Shown here: positions 1 to 11,757 of the stretch, one piece after another
Layout of the letters: every line of letters begins with the position of its first letter
Numbering within the stretch: the first letter of the stretch is position 1
DNA from: Hyparrhenia diplandra
Taxonomy: Eukaryota; Streptophyta; Magnoliopsida; Poales; Poaceae
Direction of reading: 5' to 3'
Length of the DNA: 64,000 bases
Assembly: GCA_015847255.1 (NCBI GenBank)
Contig: JADLZK010009376.1
Span: 169,562-233,561 of the forward strand
Notes under the pieces: generated by a model
What the model was told of the DNA's origin: nothing
The model's input: only the letters and a program-made list of their open reading frames with translations
The model's database searches: none
Program-made: the position numbers and the translations under genes

Positions 1-84
1 ATTTGATAGGGATACAAATTCTTTTAGAGATGCTTTAGATCTAGATTCTCCTTAGCAACATTTCTTTTAGGGAGGGCACAACTC

Positions 85-503
85 ACTGTATAACTCTAAT
101 CCCACGCACTTAGTGCGTCATTCGTGGCGCGTTCTTCTAACCTTCACTATTTTTCGTATTAATACAAAAGATGTGTAAGCCTTTTGCATATATATTTAAA
201 AAAATTACTCGTAGTACCGAATTGATGGAAAAACTTTATTTGTTTTTTCCTATAATTTAAAGGTTTTTACTGCTACGTCTACGAGATTTAATATAAAGTG
301 ATTGTATAACTGTAATCCTACACGCCTAGTACATCATTCGTGGCGCGTCGTTATAACCTTTACTATGTTTTGCATTATGCGCAAACCTTTGTGTATTTGA
401 AAAAAAATAATGATAGTGCGGAATTGATGGAAAAACTTTATTTATTTTTTTCTAGAATTTAAAGGTTTTTACTGCTACGTCTATGAGATTTAATATAAAG
501 TGC
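85..503. repeat. Two-unit direct tandem repeat (about 205-215 bp per unit)
   Basis: Positions about 85-299 and 300-503 are diverged copies of one AT-rich unit. Both carry a 'tcattcgtggcgcgt' block, a 'gaattgatggaaaaacttta' block and the ending 'gagatttaatataaagtg'. The units differ by scattered substitutions and small gaps. There is no coding potential. It may be a satellite fragment or the subterminal part of an unrecognised TE. Confidence 0.75.
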
Positions 504-1031
504 ATTGGACAAAGTCGGTGTCCAAGTCTGGAGTGGCCTTGATCTAGCCCTTGCTAGAGCTTATAGAGAAACGAAAATGCACATATCTGACGTGTAGACG
601 TGTAGTCGGCGCTTTTATCCACCGGCACATCCAACCCTCCATGAGAGGGAGAAGAACAGATATGCAGTGGCGGATCTAGAAATGGCACAGCGGGACTGAA
701 ATTGTGTAAGAGAGTTTTGGCCATAGTGAGGGAGGACTAAATGTGTATTTCATAAATTATCTTCGGATGGACAAGTATGATACTAAAGGAGTTTTTGGAC
801 TGCGTTCCGAGCTATAGCCCAGGGTGTAGATCGGCTCTTGTGGATATGAGTATAGTAGAGCAAGCGATAGCTCAAGGATGATGAACTAAGAGTTATCAAA
901 TTTTGAATTCCTTATTAGTCGTGTTCAACGACTATTGTTAAATGTGACAAGGCACCTATTGTGGTTAATGAGCATTGGGCAACAAATCCTCACTAGCAGA
1001 GTATCTGCTAAGTAGCTTCGCTTGTTCATAT
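504..1031. other. Non-coding stretch left of the CACTA-like element
   Basis: No plausible gene is seen. The stretch holds a 'gtggcggatctag' motif of the sort common in grass repeats near 665, and it ends at the TAT target duplication of the next element. Otherwise I see nothing in it. Confidence 0.4.
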
Positions 1032-1528
1032 CACTAGTACTGATTTGATTTTGGGAGCACTTGCACAATCTTTTCCGTGGCGGGCACTTTTTTGCCCGTC
1101 ACGGAAAATACTCCGCCACATCCTGTTCTTTTTGCGTGGCGGGCGTGTTTTTACCCGCCACGGGAAATTAATTTTTGCGTGGCGGGTAGCGTTGAATGCC
1201 CGACCACAGAAAATCGTGGCCCAAAGAAGCGATCGGCCCAAATCCATTTTCTATCGGACCTTATATAATGGGGACTTAGGGTTTGAACTCGTCGGTTCGA
1301 TCTCTCCCCAACTCTCCCGTCCCGACACGAAGCCTCCCCAACTCTACCGTCCCCGACACTCTCGCACCTTCTCTCGCCGCCGACACGAAGCCTCCCTCGC
1401 CCCGCCCCTTCCTCCTCTTAGGGCGGCGGCACGAATCCGAGTGGTGCGAGGTGGTGGTGGTGGCGTGCGTGGATCCCGGTGGCGAGATCGGCTCGGAGGC
1501 GCCCGCGGGGTGGATCCGGCGGCGGTTG

Positions 1529-4500
1529 TAAATGAGAACCTCCTAATTACATCGGGCCCACACTTTTTGTCTTTGTCCCAAAGACCTCGGGACAACCTGT
1601 GCGAGATGCACCCAATAACTTAAGAAGCTGTCGGGTGTCGCGGAAACCCCGATTACACCACTCATACCGGGATCAACAAAGGAGTAGCTACAACATTACA
1701 ACATTTGTTACAAAAAATATAGATCGAGTGCGGAAGAATAATAACATAATTTTACAAAATATGAGCAAGTTACTTTTGAGTAGACTTAACTTAATTTGCG
1801 GAAGCCGAAACTAAACTAGAAGAAACGGATCATGTCGAGCCCACCGACAAAACCTTGGTTAACATCACGAGTCGGCAGACGCAACAAGGGTTAACAAACC
1901 ACGAGTACACAATGTACTCCATAAGACTTACCCGACAAAAAAGAAAAGACTCCAAGGATATCTTTGGCTTAAGGGAAGTAGAGCTAGAAAAGGAGAGTTT
2001 GCGAAAAGCTTACTACAAGTGGATCCTTACTTTCAATCTTTTTAGCATCAATTTTGTTGGAGCTTAATTAAGCTAGATTTGCACTGTTCTATCTCAAACA
2101 CTTTTTAAGCAACACATCTCAACTTATCTCTCGCATCTCTTTTCCCTTTCAAAACCATAAGTAACCGTGTTTCTTCAATTACTACGATGAAAGGGCGTAA
2201 GAACGGGTCTCCATATCCGTGAAGCAAGCGGCGATTCATGAACCGATTATACCCGTTTGGGGATCCCTAACCACACGATATATGTAGCACTTAATCTTGC
2301 ATATATCAACCCTCACTCGGTTCGTCCAAAACGGGATTTTGGGTCCATCGCCACCCGAGCACCGTACACCTCCAATCGGGACTTTAACCCACGAGGGTAA
2401 CATGTACTCCCGCCATCTCTCCACTCCCGGTCTTGGCGGTTGTCCGTTCGATTTGGCACACCCCCGAGATCAGGCTTACGGGGCATGTGGCCGATTAGTT
2501 TCGTCGACACGGGGTGATCGCCGGTCGAGGCGTGCCATTGACCCAAACGGCCTCGGGCGCAACATGCGTTCAAAAGTCCCGAACTTACAAGCCAAACAAC
2601 GGACGGTCCTTAAACGACCAACACGGGACAAGCACGGCTAGGTATCCCCGGCTTTCAACCTACGTCCCGTCCGATCTCAAATTCATCACTACCATAAGTA
2701 TTTTCATGAACCACCATCGGGGTGTTCTCTTTTTTTTTCCAAAGGGGGAGGAACAAAGATAAAACCTATATCTCGCGAATGATAAAACCATCACTTTCGA
2801 CTTCTACCGAAATCTAGGCATTACTAAGCATAAGATATCGACCTACTCATACTAGTGGGATAAACTCCGGAAAAAAGCGTAGATCAAGGTAATCATGCAA
2901 AGAACGGTATCAACCAACTCCTACTAACTTAATGCACATTGCACTAGACTTAAGGTGAATAAAACATTTATAAACAGAGAAGGGTTTATGCTCCGGGGCT
3001 TGCCTGTATTGCAGGGAAAGTCAGATTCCGAAGTTGGATTGCCAACGTCATACTTGACACCGACACCTCTGGTGGATGCACCTTCTCCAAAACTTGGTCA
3101 TCGTGAACCACATCACTCACGTATACTATACGTAATGAATGATACTTTGTTTAATATGATGAAATAGTAATCATGATGCATTGATGATACATGAAATGAT
3201 AAACATCGGAAAATAACTCTATTTCACGATAAAGTTACAACCCAACAAAACCAACTTGTTGAACTACTCTGAAGATATCATCACCATTGCCTAAGGAGTT
3301 CTCAAGGACCACTTAAATGTGGTATGATCCAAGATTCACAAGACAACCCAAAAGTCACACAAAAACCTAAGTCGTTATACACTAAACATCACATTTAACA
3401 CTTAAATACATAAAGCATAAAATAACAAATACATAAACTTTGTCAAAATAATCCCAAACTTTTTGTACAGCTAGATCATAGCATAAAACAACACCAAATC
3501 AATTTTCATGATTTTTGGATAAATAGAATAATTATTAAAAATCAAGGAAGATGCATTTTTCAATTAAAATTTGTAATTTTAAAACATGCAAGAACTACTC
3601 AAAATCTAAGTTTCAAATTTTTTTCATGGGTAGATATACTCATAGGAAGGTTCTACAAAAATTTTCAGAATTTTTGAACAAGTGTTTGAATTTATATGAA
3701 AATAACAAAAAACAGATACTATTCAAACAAATACAAATTGATAAAACATTTATGAAAAAGGAAAACACCCTCGGGCTCAAAGTGGCCCGACATTTGTATT
3801 TGGCTGGCTTGGTAAACAAAGCCGGCCCACGTGAACGATAGAAAAAGGCCCAAATCGGCTGTTAAAGCCCGGCTTGGCAACTTTACGTAACGACCCTAAC
3901 CTTTTATAAAATTACAAACAAGTACAAAGAACTATTCACATGAGTCACGAACTTTACATATAGACCCCCGTTATTCCTTCTATTCTCGTTTCCTGGGTCC
4001 CCGATGGCGCGGCGAAAGCAGAGCACCGGCACCGGGGCGGCCGGCGGAAGGCGAGCAGAACCACCGGAGCTCTCCCCGCTAACGCGAGGGTAGCAACACC
4101 TCTAGCACCTATAGGCGACCAAAAACCCTAACTTAATCGAACCCGAACGGGCTCTCGCCGAAAGACGCCACGGCGGCGGCGGAGCAGCAAAGCTCGTCGG
4201 CCGCCGCTAGCGTCCGGCCGACCCTAGCGCAAAGAACGGTAAAACCAAGGGCATGGGCGTGACAGGGAGCTCACCGCGGCGACGAGGTCGCGTTGGTTTC
4301 GACGGGGATCTGAGTGGAACTAGGTCGGACGCGGTGGATTGGGCAATGGCGGCGTGCTCTCCGGGGGCAACGGCGTGTTTCGACTACTTTGGCGTCGGCC
4401 GACAAAACGGACGAGCGCTTTAAGCATCACCAAGTCGAGGTGAAGCGAAAATGCTATGAAGGACAAGCGAAAGCTCCGTGGAGCGACTTGACCATGGCGG

Positions 4501-5564
4501 CGGGATCTCGGTGGTGCTTCCCGTCGGCCGCGGAGAAGAAAGGCGCAGCCGACCGTTCGGAGGGCTTGTGCGGCGCTAGTAGGTGCAAGCTCTGCCGCAA
4601 AGGCTTTGCGAAGGTAGTGGTGTGGTCTATGGTGGCGATTAGGACGTGATGGCGGTGGTGCGAGCGCCTTGCGGCGAGGTCGTCGGCGGTGGCGGCGGAA
4701 GGCGAAAAGAAGACGACAACGGTCGGTTGGGCGGAAGAAAGACGGCGAGCGGGTTCACGATGTCTCCAAAGCGGGTGCGGACGTGGCCAGCAGCTACGTG
4801 GCTGGCTGGCGGGCGCCTGGAAGACCGGAGAAGGCCACGGCGGACGCCGGCGACATGGCGACATGGGCGGCCATGCCGCCATCAGAGCACCCAAACCCTA
4901 ACTTTTTCTGTTTTTGATCAAATTCACCCAAAATTTAAACTGAACTTCAAAAATTCCAAAAAGTAACCCCCTTAATTTTTTCAAGATCTACAAATTTCAT
5001 AATTGGACCATTTTCAAAATCAGCCTCTAAATAGGACTTTTTGAAAAGCAGTTCAAACTTTTGAAATTTGAATTCAAAATTACTTTTGAAATCATGTAAC
5101 AACTTGAAAAACTTTGTATATGACTTTTGCTCATCTCAACAAGATCTACAAACTAGGTTTTGGAAGTTTTTGCAAATTTTGCTTAGATTTTGAATTAGGG
5201 TTTTTAAATCAAAAAGGGACAAAACCCTAAGTTTGGTATTTTCAAAATTACTCTAAATTTTTGAACTAAACTTTGAAAACTCAAAATACCAACTTTGTTC
5301 AACTTGGAAAACTCTACAAAATTGCTTTAATAACCATACCCAAATTCTTTATAAATTTTGAATAAAAAGAAAAGGGGGTAAAAGAAAGAAAGGAAATTAG
5401 GGTTTTAGGAGTTCAATTCAAACTTGAATTTGATTCAAAAATCAGATTCCCAACCTATACTATCCAACCCTCATCCAACAACACACTTAGGATCAAAAAC
5501 ATAAAATAAACTTAATTTTATCCAAACCACTACTTAGCGGTAAGTAACACACGGGGTGTTACAA
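1529..5564 (-). mobile_element. Solo-LTR-like insertion (about 4 kb) inside the CACTA-like element
   Basis: The insertion is flanked by perfect 5 bp repeats GGTTG (1524-1528 and 5565-5569). Read on the minus strand it begins TTGTAACACCCC, which resembles the TGTAACACC start of many grass gypsy LTRs, and ends CTCATTTA. An alternative TG...CA frame shifts the ends by one or two bases. No gag or pol is visible: the AT-rich flanks and a GC-rich core (about 4000-4900) are non-coding. A very long solo LTR left by LTR-LTR recombination fits best. A TE of another class with 5 bp duplications is possible. Confidence 0.5.
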
Positions 5565-6185
5565 GGTTGCTCCTTCCCTCGGGGCGGCGCTCCTCGGCGC
5601 ATCTCGGCGGCGGATCGAGTCCTCCTCCACCGGATCTGGCCATGCGGCGGCCGCAGCTCCTTCCTCAGCGGCCGGTGGTCCTTCCCCGGCGGCGGCGCCT
5701 CCTCGAGCGCATCTCGGCGGCGGGTCGAGTCCTCCTCCACCGGATCCGGCCATGCGGCGGCGCCGCTCCCCTTCCTCGGCGGCGGTGCTCTTCTTTGGCG
5801 GATCTAGAAGGGGGGCGGCGGCGGCCGGGGCGGTGGATCCGGCCTCCCGGCGGGCGGCGGATCCCGGGACGGCGTCCACGGGCGGGCCTCGCGAGGATCC
5901 GGATCGGACGACGGGGCCATGTGCGAGGGGCGGCTCGGATGCGGCGGGCGCACCCCTCCCACCGGCGGTGGCAAATCCGGCAGGGGTGGCTCGATCCGGC
6001 CCGGCGGCGGCCGCACTGGATGGGGCTCGTCGGGCCCGTGGACGGCTCGGCGGGCCCGTTCGAGTTTTATTTGTTTAATTTTTTTTTGACCGTGGCGGGC
6101 AATATATCGCCCGCCACGGTTAACCCATGTTAGCCGTGTGGCGGGCGATCTCGCCACGAAATCCAACTATTTACCGTGACCTTTC

Positions 6186-6327
6186 TAAAAGTGTGGGAAT
6201 GGTTAATTGTATTCCATGACCATACACGCTACATATAGAGACGGGGTGGCGTATGAGCCATCCACGAGTCATGGTGCATGCCACAAATCAAGGGCTGCCT
6301 ACCATCTATAATTACAATAGTCTAACA
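6186..6327 (-). repeat. Copia 3' LTR (142 bp)
   Basis: On the plus strand it starts TAAAAGTGTGGGAATGG and ends ATAGTCTAACA, so the minus-strand form begins TG and ends TA, not the usual CA. It matches 10776-10920 except for four short clusters that each combine a substitution with a one-base gap. Confidence 0.93.
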
Positions 6328-6329
6328 CT

Positions 6330-9300
6330 CCCCGCTAGCCTAATCGGGAGCATCGCGAACGGTCGCCGGACCGAAACTCCCGAACAAAGAAGTGGGAAGA
6401 CCCTTGGTGAATACGTCGGCGTCTTTGTGATGTCGTAGGGACATGAAGAACTCGAACGTGATCGAGGGCGACCTTCTCTCGAACAAAGTGGAGATCGATC
6501 TCAACATGCTTCGCCCCGCCGATGCTTTATCGGGTTGCCGGAGAGATACACAAAGACCGACGTTATCACAATAGACCACCGTGGGCTCGGCGAGGAGGGT
6601 GCCGGAGCTCAAGGAGCAACCGTCGTAACCAAGCGGCTTCAAGAACGCCGTTCGCCACAAAGACGATATCGATTCGGCCTCGGCTCGACCGTGAGACCGT
6701 AGGCCGGGCGCTTGGAGGACCAGGACACAAGGTTATCACCTAGGAACACCGCGATAACCCGAGGTGGAGCGACGGGTGTCCGGACATCCAGCCCGATCCC
6801 GCATCCGTACACACGGCGAGGTCAGCAGAGGTGATGAGCGCGCATGGTCGCCAAGTGACAGAGTACCTTGCGGGTATCGCGAGAATCCGCTTGAGAGCAA
6901 AGTGAGGTGGGGGCTCCCCGGGATCATGCATATAGAGGCACACTTGCCGAACAAATGGCGGCGATGTCTCAGACGGGTAAATGTCAAGTATTGTAAAGCG
7001 CCCGCCTAGGTCTGGCGATCGTGTAGCATCGCGCCGGGGAGGTCCATCCGCAGATAGTTTGGAGTGTAGATCAACAGGGTGCTTTGCATGGCTTGCACTC
7101 ACTCATCCCGCTTGCTCCAAAATATCCCGCGTGTAACGGGCGCCGAGAAAGAAATAACCCACTCAGCGAGCATGCCACCGAAAAGACCCGAGAAAATGGT
7201 GAAGCCGACCCATATCCGTCATGGCAAACTCATCTTTGAAGAGCCCCAATAATTCGCCTTCGTAAGACCAAAGAGAGGAAGCAAAGTGAGAACAATATCA
7301 TCCACATATAGCAATAATAGGGCTGTTTCGGCTCCTCGACGATATATGAATAGAGAAGTGTCCGATTTTGCTTCAACAAATCCAAGCGAAATGAGATAAG
7401 AAGCAAACCGTTCACGCCAAGCACGCGGAGCCCGCTTCGCACCATATAGAGATTTGTTGAGTCGGCAAACAAAACCGGGGGCGGGAGGAATCCACAAAGC
7501 CACGTGGGTTGAACGCAGATTACCTGTCTCTCGAGAGATTACCTTGCAAGAACGCATTCTTCACATCCAGTTGGTGAATAGGCGATCCCCGAGAAAGAGC
7601 CGAGAGAAAGAACCACTTTCGGACCGTCGCGGGCTTGACCACTCGGACTGAAGGTCTCATCATAATCAATACCGGGCGGAAAGTGAATCCCCCCGAGAAC
7701 CCAACGAGCCTTGTAGCGATCCGAGAGAACCATCCGCGTGCGACTTGTGACGAAAAATCCACTTGCCAAGAACCATATTAACACTAGGAGGTCGTGGGCA
7801 CAAGACTCCGTGTGTTATTGGCGATCAATGCATCAAACTCGGCTTGCATAGCACGCCCGATTTGGATCCGATAGGGCACCACGGACGGAGCGAGGCGAGG
7901 CGACATAGCCACAAAGATGGAGATTAAGGCGCATCCACGTCGGGCAACGCCGGCCTTGCCACGCTGCGTCGACGAGTGTGCATTGGTGACCGGGAGGGAT
8001 GGCGACCGGTTGAGTAATGTGCCAGATGGGCCGGCATCGCCTGGCAACAACCTGCCACGAGCATCGGGGGCCAGAGACCGATTAATACTTGTGGGTGTGT
8101 CGGCGATTGGTGCTCTTGGCAACAAACGTGCGGGTGCACAGGCAAAGCAAAGACCGGCCGACGCGAGAGGCACCGTGGGTGCGCCGTGAGGTGGAGGGGG
8201 CGCCATCGGCAGCTTTGTGTAGCGGACCGGGGTGGGCAGCGCCGGGCGACAAGCCACCATGAAGTCGAGTACACGCGAACCACAACTCTTGGCCCAACAG
8301 CAAAGAGGAATGCGTCATCATCGCCAAAACTCTATTGTGGCCGGATCACGGGAGAGGTGGACATGTCGGAAAAAGGGAAACCGAAGTCTCATCGAACACA
8401 ACGATGTCGAGAGAGATGATGATCCGATTTGAATGCAGATCAAGACATCGATACCCTTTGTGATCGGAGGAATATCCAAGAAAGACACACAAGGAGGAGC
8501 GGGGAGATAATTTATGTGGAGCCGTGGAGGATAAGTTGGGGTAACACGCACAACCGAAAACTCGAAGGTGAGCATAGGAGGGTTGTGTGCCATAGAGTGA
8601 AAGGAAGGGAGTGCGGCCGTCTAGGGTTTTTGTGGGGTGACGATTTATCGATATGTGGCAAGTATGAAGAGTGTCGCCCCAATAAACCGGAGGAAGACCG
8701 GCCCGAAAAAGAAGTGAGCGCAAGATGTTGTTAATCGCGGGCGAAGAGTGCGCTCAAAGACGCCCCGTTTGCTGTGAGGTGTGTGGGCACGACAGACGGA
8801 GGACAACTCCATGAGTGAGGAAGAACGTGAGGGCCGAGGAGTTATCGAACTCGCGGCCGTTGTCGCACTGAACTGCCTTAATGGGAGTGTTGAACTGTGT
8901 GCGCACAAATGAGAAAAAGTTAGATAAAACGCCAAAAGTATCGGACTTGAGGCGTAAAGGAAAAGTCCAGGTGTAGTGGGTGCAGTCATCAAGAATGACA
9001 AGATAATATTTATAACCAGACACACTAACAACTGGAGAGGTCCAAAGATCACAATGTATTAAATCAAAGAGATGAAGCGCCCGAGAATTTGACGTGCTAA
9101 AAGGAAGACGCACATGGCGGCCTAATTGACAGGCATGACAAATATGATCAGGGTGGCGCTTGCTACAAGAAATAACATTGGAGCTAATGAGCTTGGACAA
9201 TGCCTCATGGCCGATGTGACCAAGGCGGCGATGCCACAGAGTGGTGGACGATGAGTCGGCAGTAAGGGCAGTGGTGCTAGCTGGTGCCGGTGGAAAGAAC

Positions 9301-9640
9301 GGGTAGAGGTTACCCGTACTATTACACCTGGCGATCACTCTTTGTGTGTCTAAGTCCTTAATAGAAAGGCCAAATGGGTCAAACTCGATGGAACAATTAT
9401 TATCAGTGGTGAAACGACGGACGGAAATTAAATTCTTAATAATGCTAGGTGAGACTAGGACATTAGAAAGAGAGAGAGGACGTCATGTCGTGGAAAAAGA
9501 GTATGACCCAACAGAGGTAACGGGAAGCAAGGCTCCATTACCCACAATGATAGATGAAGGACTTGATGACGAAGGAGGATGAAAAGAGGATAGTATACCA
9601 GCGTTGTTGACCATGTGAGCGCCGGCGCCGAAATCGGCGT
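6330..9640 (-). pseudogene. Copia pol remnant (protease, integrase, RT, RNase H)
   Basis: Read on the minus strand, about 9560-9640 holds the protease region, where WYADFGAGAHM shows Asp-Phe-Gly in place of the usual Asp-Ser/Thr-Gly. About 8754-9338 holds the GAG-pre-integrase and integrase with an HHCC finger (HRRLGH ... CHACQLGRH), CDLW and the CDNGREF acidic site. About 8346-8723 holds the integrase C-terminal part (GYSSDHKGYRC). About 7219-7784 holds reverse transcriptase fragments with DYDETFSP, LNKSLYGAKRAPRAW and the catalytic YVDDIVL. About 6740-7100 holds connection/RNase H fragments (VCLYMHD, YTDAD-like). About 6350-6660 holds the C-terminal VYCDN and DVFTKGLP motifs. Frameshifts and stops break the reading frame repeatedly, so the copy cannot be autonomous. 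Confidence 0.9.
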
Positions 9641-9932
9641 ACCACTCGGTCGAAGGTGTCGCGTTCAGCGACATGGTGTTGAAGCTGTGGTCGGGAGACG
9701 ACGTGGATCTGTCCTGCATCCTTGTCCATGGCTGGAGTTGCTGCTGCACTGTGTAGGGGTAGACACCCCCGTACGGAAAGTAGGGCGCACCGAACTGCGG
9801 AGACGCGCTGGCGTCGTGCAGCAGTAGGGCGCCGTGTACTGCGGCAGCTGTGGCTTGGCGGCGAAGGAAGCAGGTGAAGCAGGATGCGGCCAAAATTGCA
9901 TGTTGTCTCCTCCTCTCTCTGTTTTTTTTTTT

Positions 9933-9969
<37 letters not shown>

Positions 9970-10775
9970 AAATCCAAGACCGTGGCCTCTAGATGGGCTC
10001 AGCCAGACCGTGGCCACACGGAGCCAAGGGCTCACGCGAGTCACGCGCTGGATCACGGAGTCACCTACGACAGAAACCGCGTCAGGCGCGCGGGAAGGTC
10101 AGGCCGCACGCGACGGGGAAACCGCGTCACGCGCGCGGGAGGTCAGGCCGCCACGTCCGCGAGTGGGCTGTTGAGCGAGACCGGTGCGCGTCGAGAGCCT
10201 GGCGAGACCGGCGTCCGCGAGCCGCGATCTGGGCCGATCTCCGCGCGACGAGGACGGAGGCTGGTTCGAGCGACGAGGCGCCGCGATCGATCTCCCGCGA
10301 CGGAGAGCGCGACGGAGAGGGACGGCGTCCTGGCGATCTCCCGCGACTGAGTCTCGCGCGGAACCGCGCGACGGAGTGCCGGCGCGAGGACTGGAGCGCG
10401 CGCGGCGTCGGGCTTCACGCGCGTGACGGAAACGCAGGGAACGCCGGGACGTCGCAGGTCGCCGCAAGCCGGACGACGGAGCGGTCCGCGCGGATGACGA
10501 AGTTTAACGGGCGGGATCGGCGAAGTCGCGTCGGGCGTCGCGGGATCGGGCGCCGCACGACGTGCCTTAGCGAGGTGGGGGTAGCGCCGGCGAGCAGATG
10601 CCCAGCGACGGCGAGGCCGGGCGATCGTGAGGATCAGCGACGGCGATGGGATCAGCGCGCTGGCGATGGGATCAGCGGCACACTTCAGCGACGGAGTCAG
10701 GCACGAGGTGGCTATCGGATCAGCGGCGGCGCTGGGTTGCGGAAGAGTAGCGGATCGTAACCGCGTGTGATACCA
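9640..10775 (-). other. Copia 5' untranslated/gag-remnant region with long A/T run
   Basis: Only the C-terminal end of a copia gag is visible (FNTMSLNA just before the protease), where a full gag would occupy about 1 kb. A T-rich run with one CTC interruption lies at about 9920-9970 (poly-A on the element's strand). Upstream of it, 10000-10775 is extremely CG-rich. It includes an imperfect tandem duplication (about 10074-10160) and repeated GCTGATCC(C/G)ATCGCC-like units. No protein is recognised. The gag seems to have been deleted or replaced. Confidence 0.6.
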
Positions 10776-10920
10776 TAAAAGTGTGGGAATGGTTAATTGT
10801 ATTCCATGACCATACACGATTACATATAGAGGCTGGGGTGGCGTATGAGGCATCCACGCGATCATGGTGCATGCCACAAATCAAGGGCTGCCTACCATCT
10901 ATAATTACAATAGTCTAACA
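10776..10920 (-). repeat. Copia 5' LTR (145 bp)
   Basis: Partner of 6186-6327. It is followed, in the element's direction, by the TGGTATCA primer-binding site. LTRs this short are at the lower end for grass copia elements. Confidence 0.93.
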
Positions 10921-11227
10921 CTTTCATTGGAGGCGGGCCCTTATGCCCGCCACGCAAAACTAAAAATCGACCGCCACGCAAAAGCATTTATGTACCAAAG
11001 TGTATCATCCCTTATCGCCTAGCTATTCAACAACGTTTTTTCTCATAACAAATCAAGATCACCCAACCAAAGATCGTAGTGGTGAGGAGGACGGTTCAGA
11101 CTTATCAACTTCGAAATCAGTTTAAATAAATATATTAACATTTATGTACTGTATTTATTTATATATTTTTTAATCTAAATCTAGAATTGAATTCTCTTTA
11201 GTTTAGTAGAAGGGAGTATGTAATGTA

Positions 11228-11381
11228 CTCCCTCCATTTCAAATTGGTGAGTCGTTTTGATTTTTTTGGTTCATTCATTTTCTTTATGTATCTAGGCGTA
11301 ATAATAATAATACTACATATATAGAAAAAATAGATGTGATAAAAAATTAAAATGACTTATAATTTAGAAACGGAGGTGAAG
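11228..11381. mobile_element. Stowaway-like MITE
   Basis: It starts CTCCCTCCATTTCAAATTGG and ends GAAACGGAGGTGAAG, flanked by TA dinucleotides. Size about 155 bp. The termini are typical of grass Stowaway (mariner-derived) MITEs. The right end is slightly degenerate. Confidence 0.7.
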
Positions 11382-11757
11382 TAATAGATACTGCTCCGCT
11401 CCACCCCACCTAATTAAACATGTGGGGGCACCGTTTGGTTCCACACACACGTACTTCAGTCCTAAAGCATGTAAACAAAGTTTTACAACCACATGATGGA
11501 GCCTTGGTCCCTTTCGCCGTCTCGCGAAAGCGGTGTCGTGCAACACTCCAACATGCAACAGTGCCGTATATAAATTTTTTTTTCCCCAAAGAGACGTTTT
11601 CTACCCTGAAGCATCTAGAGGAAGTCATGCTGCATGCGCATCATACTATATATATACACACAGTGCCACATAATTTATTTCAGGAAAAAATATTTATAAC
11701 TGTGCCGCACCAATGAGAATGCATGTTTATTTATCAGCATTAGTACCAGTCAGCTTA

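Larger units (their letters stand above)
6186..10920 (-). mobile_element. Ty1/copia LTR retrotransposon, degenerate, minus strand
   Basis: Two near-identical short LTRs (6186-6327 and 10776-10920) are flanked by the 5 bp target duplication CTTTC (6181-6185 and 10921-10925). On the minus strand the primer-binding site follows the 5' LTR directly as TGGTATCA (about 10768-10775), complementary to initiator tRNA-Met as in many copia elements. A G-rich tract precedes the 3' LTR (about 6328-6335). Protease, integrase, reverse transcriptase and RNase H come in copia order but are broken by frameshifts. The gag region is mostly missing. The element interrupts the CACTA-like element, so it is younger than it. 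Confidence 0.93.
1032..11002. mobile_element. Non-autonomous CACTA-like DNA transposon, split by two retroelement insertions
   Basis: The left end reads CACTAGTAC and the right end reads GTACCAAAGTG, so the inverted termini match only loosely. Both are flanked by TAT (1029-1031 and 11003-11005), the 3 bp duplication expected of CACTA elements. Subterminal blocks of the motif CCGTGGCGGGC occur in direct and inverted orientation at about 1074-1200, 6091-6155 and 10927-10980. This clustering is typical of CACTA transposase-binding regions. With the 1529-5564 and 6186-10920 insertions removed, the element would be about 1.2 kb, which is too short for a transposase. A TATATAA box lies at 1262-1268. 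The GC-rich interior (1270-1528 and 5570-6060) includes a partial tandem duplication with a period near 111 bp, and no protein is recognised. Confidence 0.55.

Noticed and set aside
85..503. CRISPR-like array
   Set aside because: There are only two diverged 200 bp units, no short repeat-spacer pattern, and the genome is a plant's.
4314..4966. Several overlapping open frames on both strands
   Set aside because: They lie in the GC-rich core of a solo-LTR-like insertion, have no family motif, and overlap in all frames as expected from composition.
5567..6166. Long Gly/Arg/Pro-rich frames
   Set aside because: They come from GGC/GCC-rich tandem sequence inside the CACTA-like element, with no recognisable domain.
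9920..9970. T-run as the tail of a separate minus-strand LINE or processed gene
   Set aside because: No LINE or gene end lies next to it; both sides belong to the copia element bounded by its LTRs.
9993..10877. 255 and 244 codon open frames on opposite strands
   Set aside because: They lie in the CG-rich copia leader. Their Arg/Ala/Ser bias and overlap on both strands indicate composition only.
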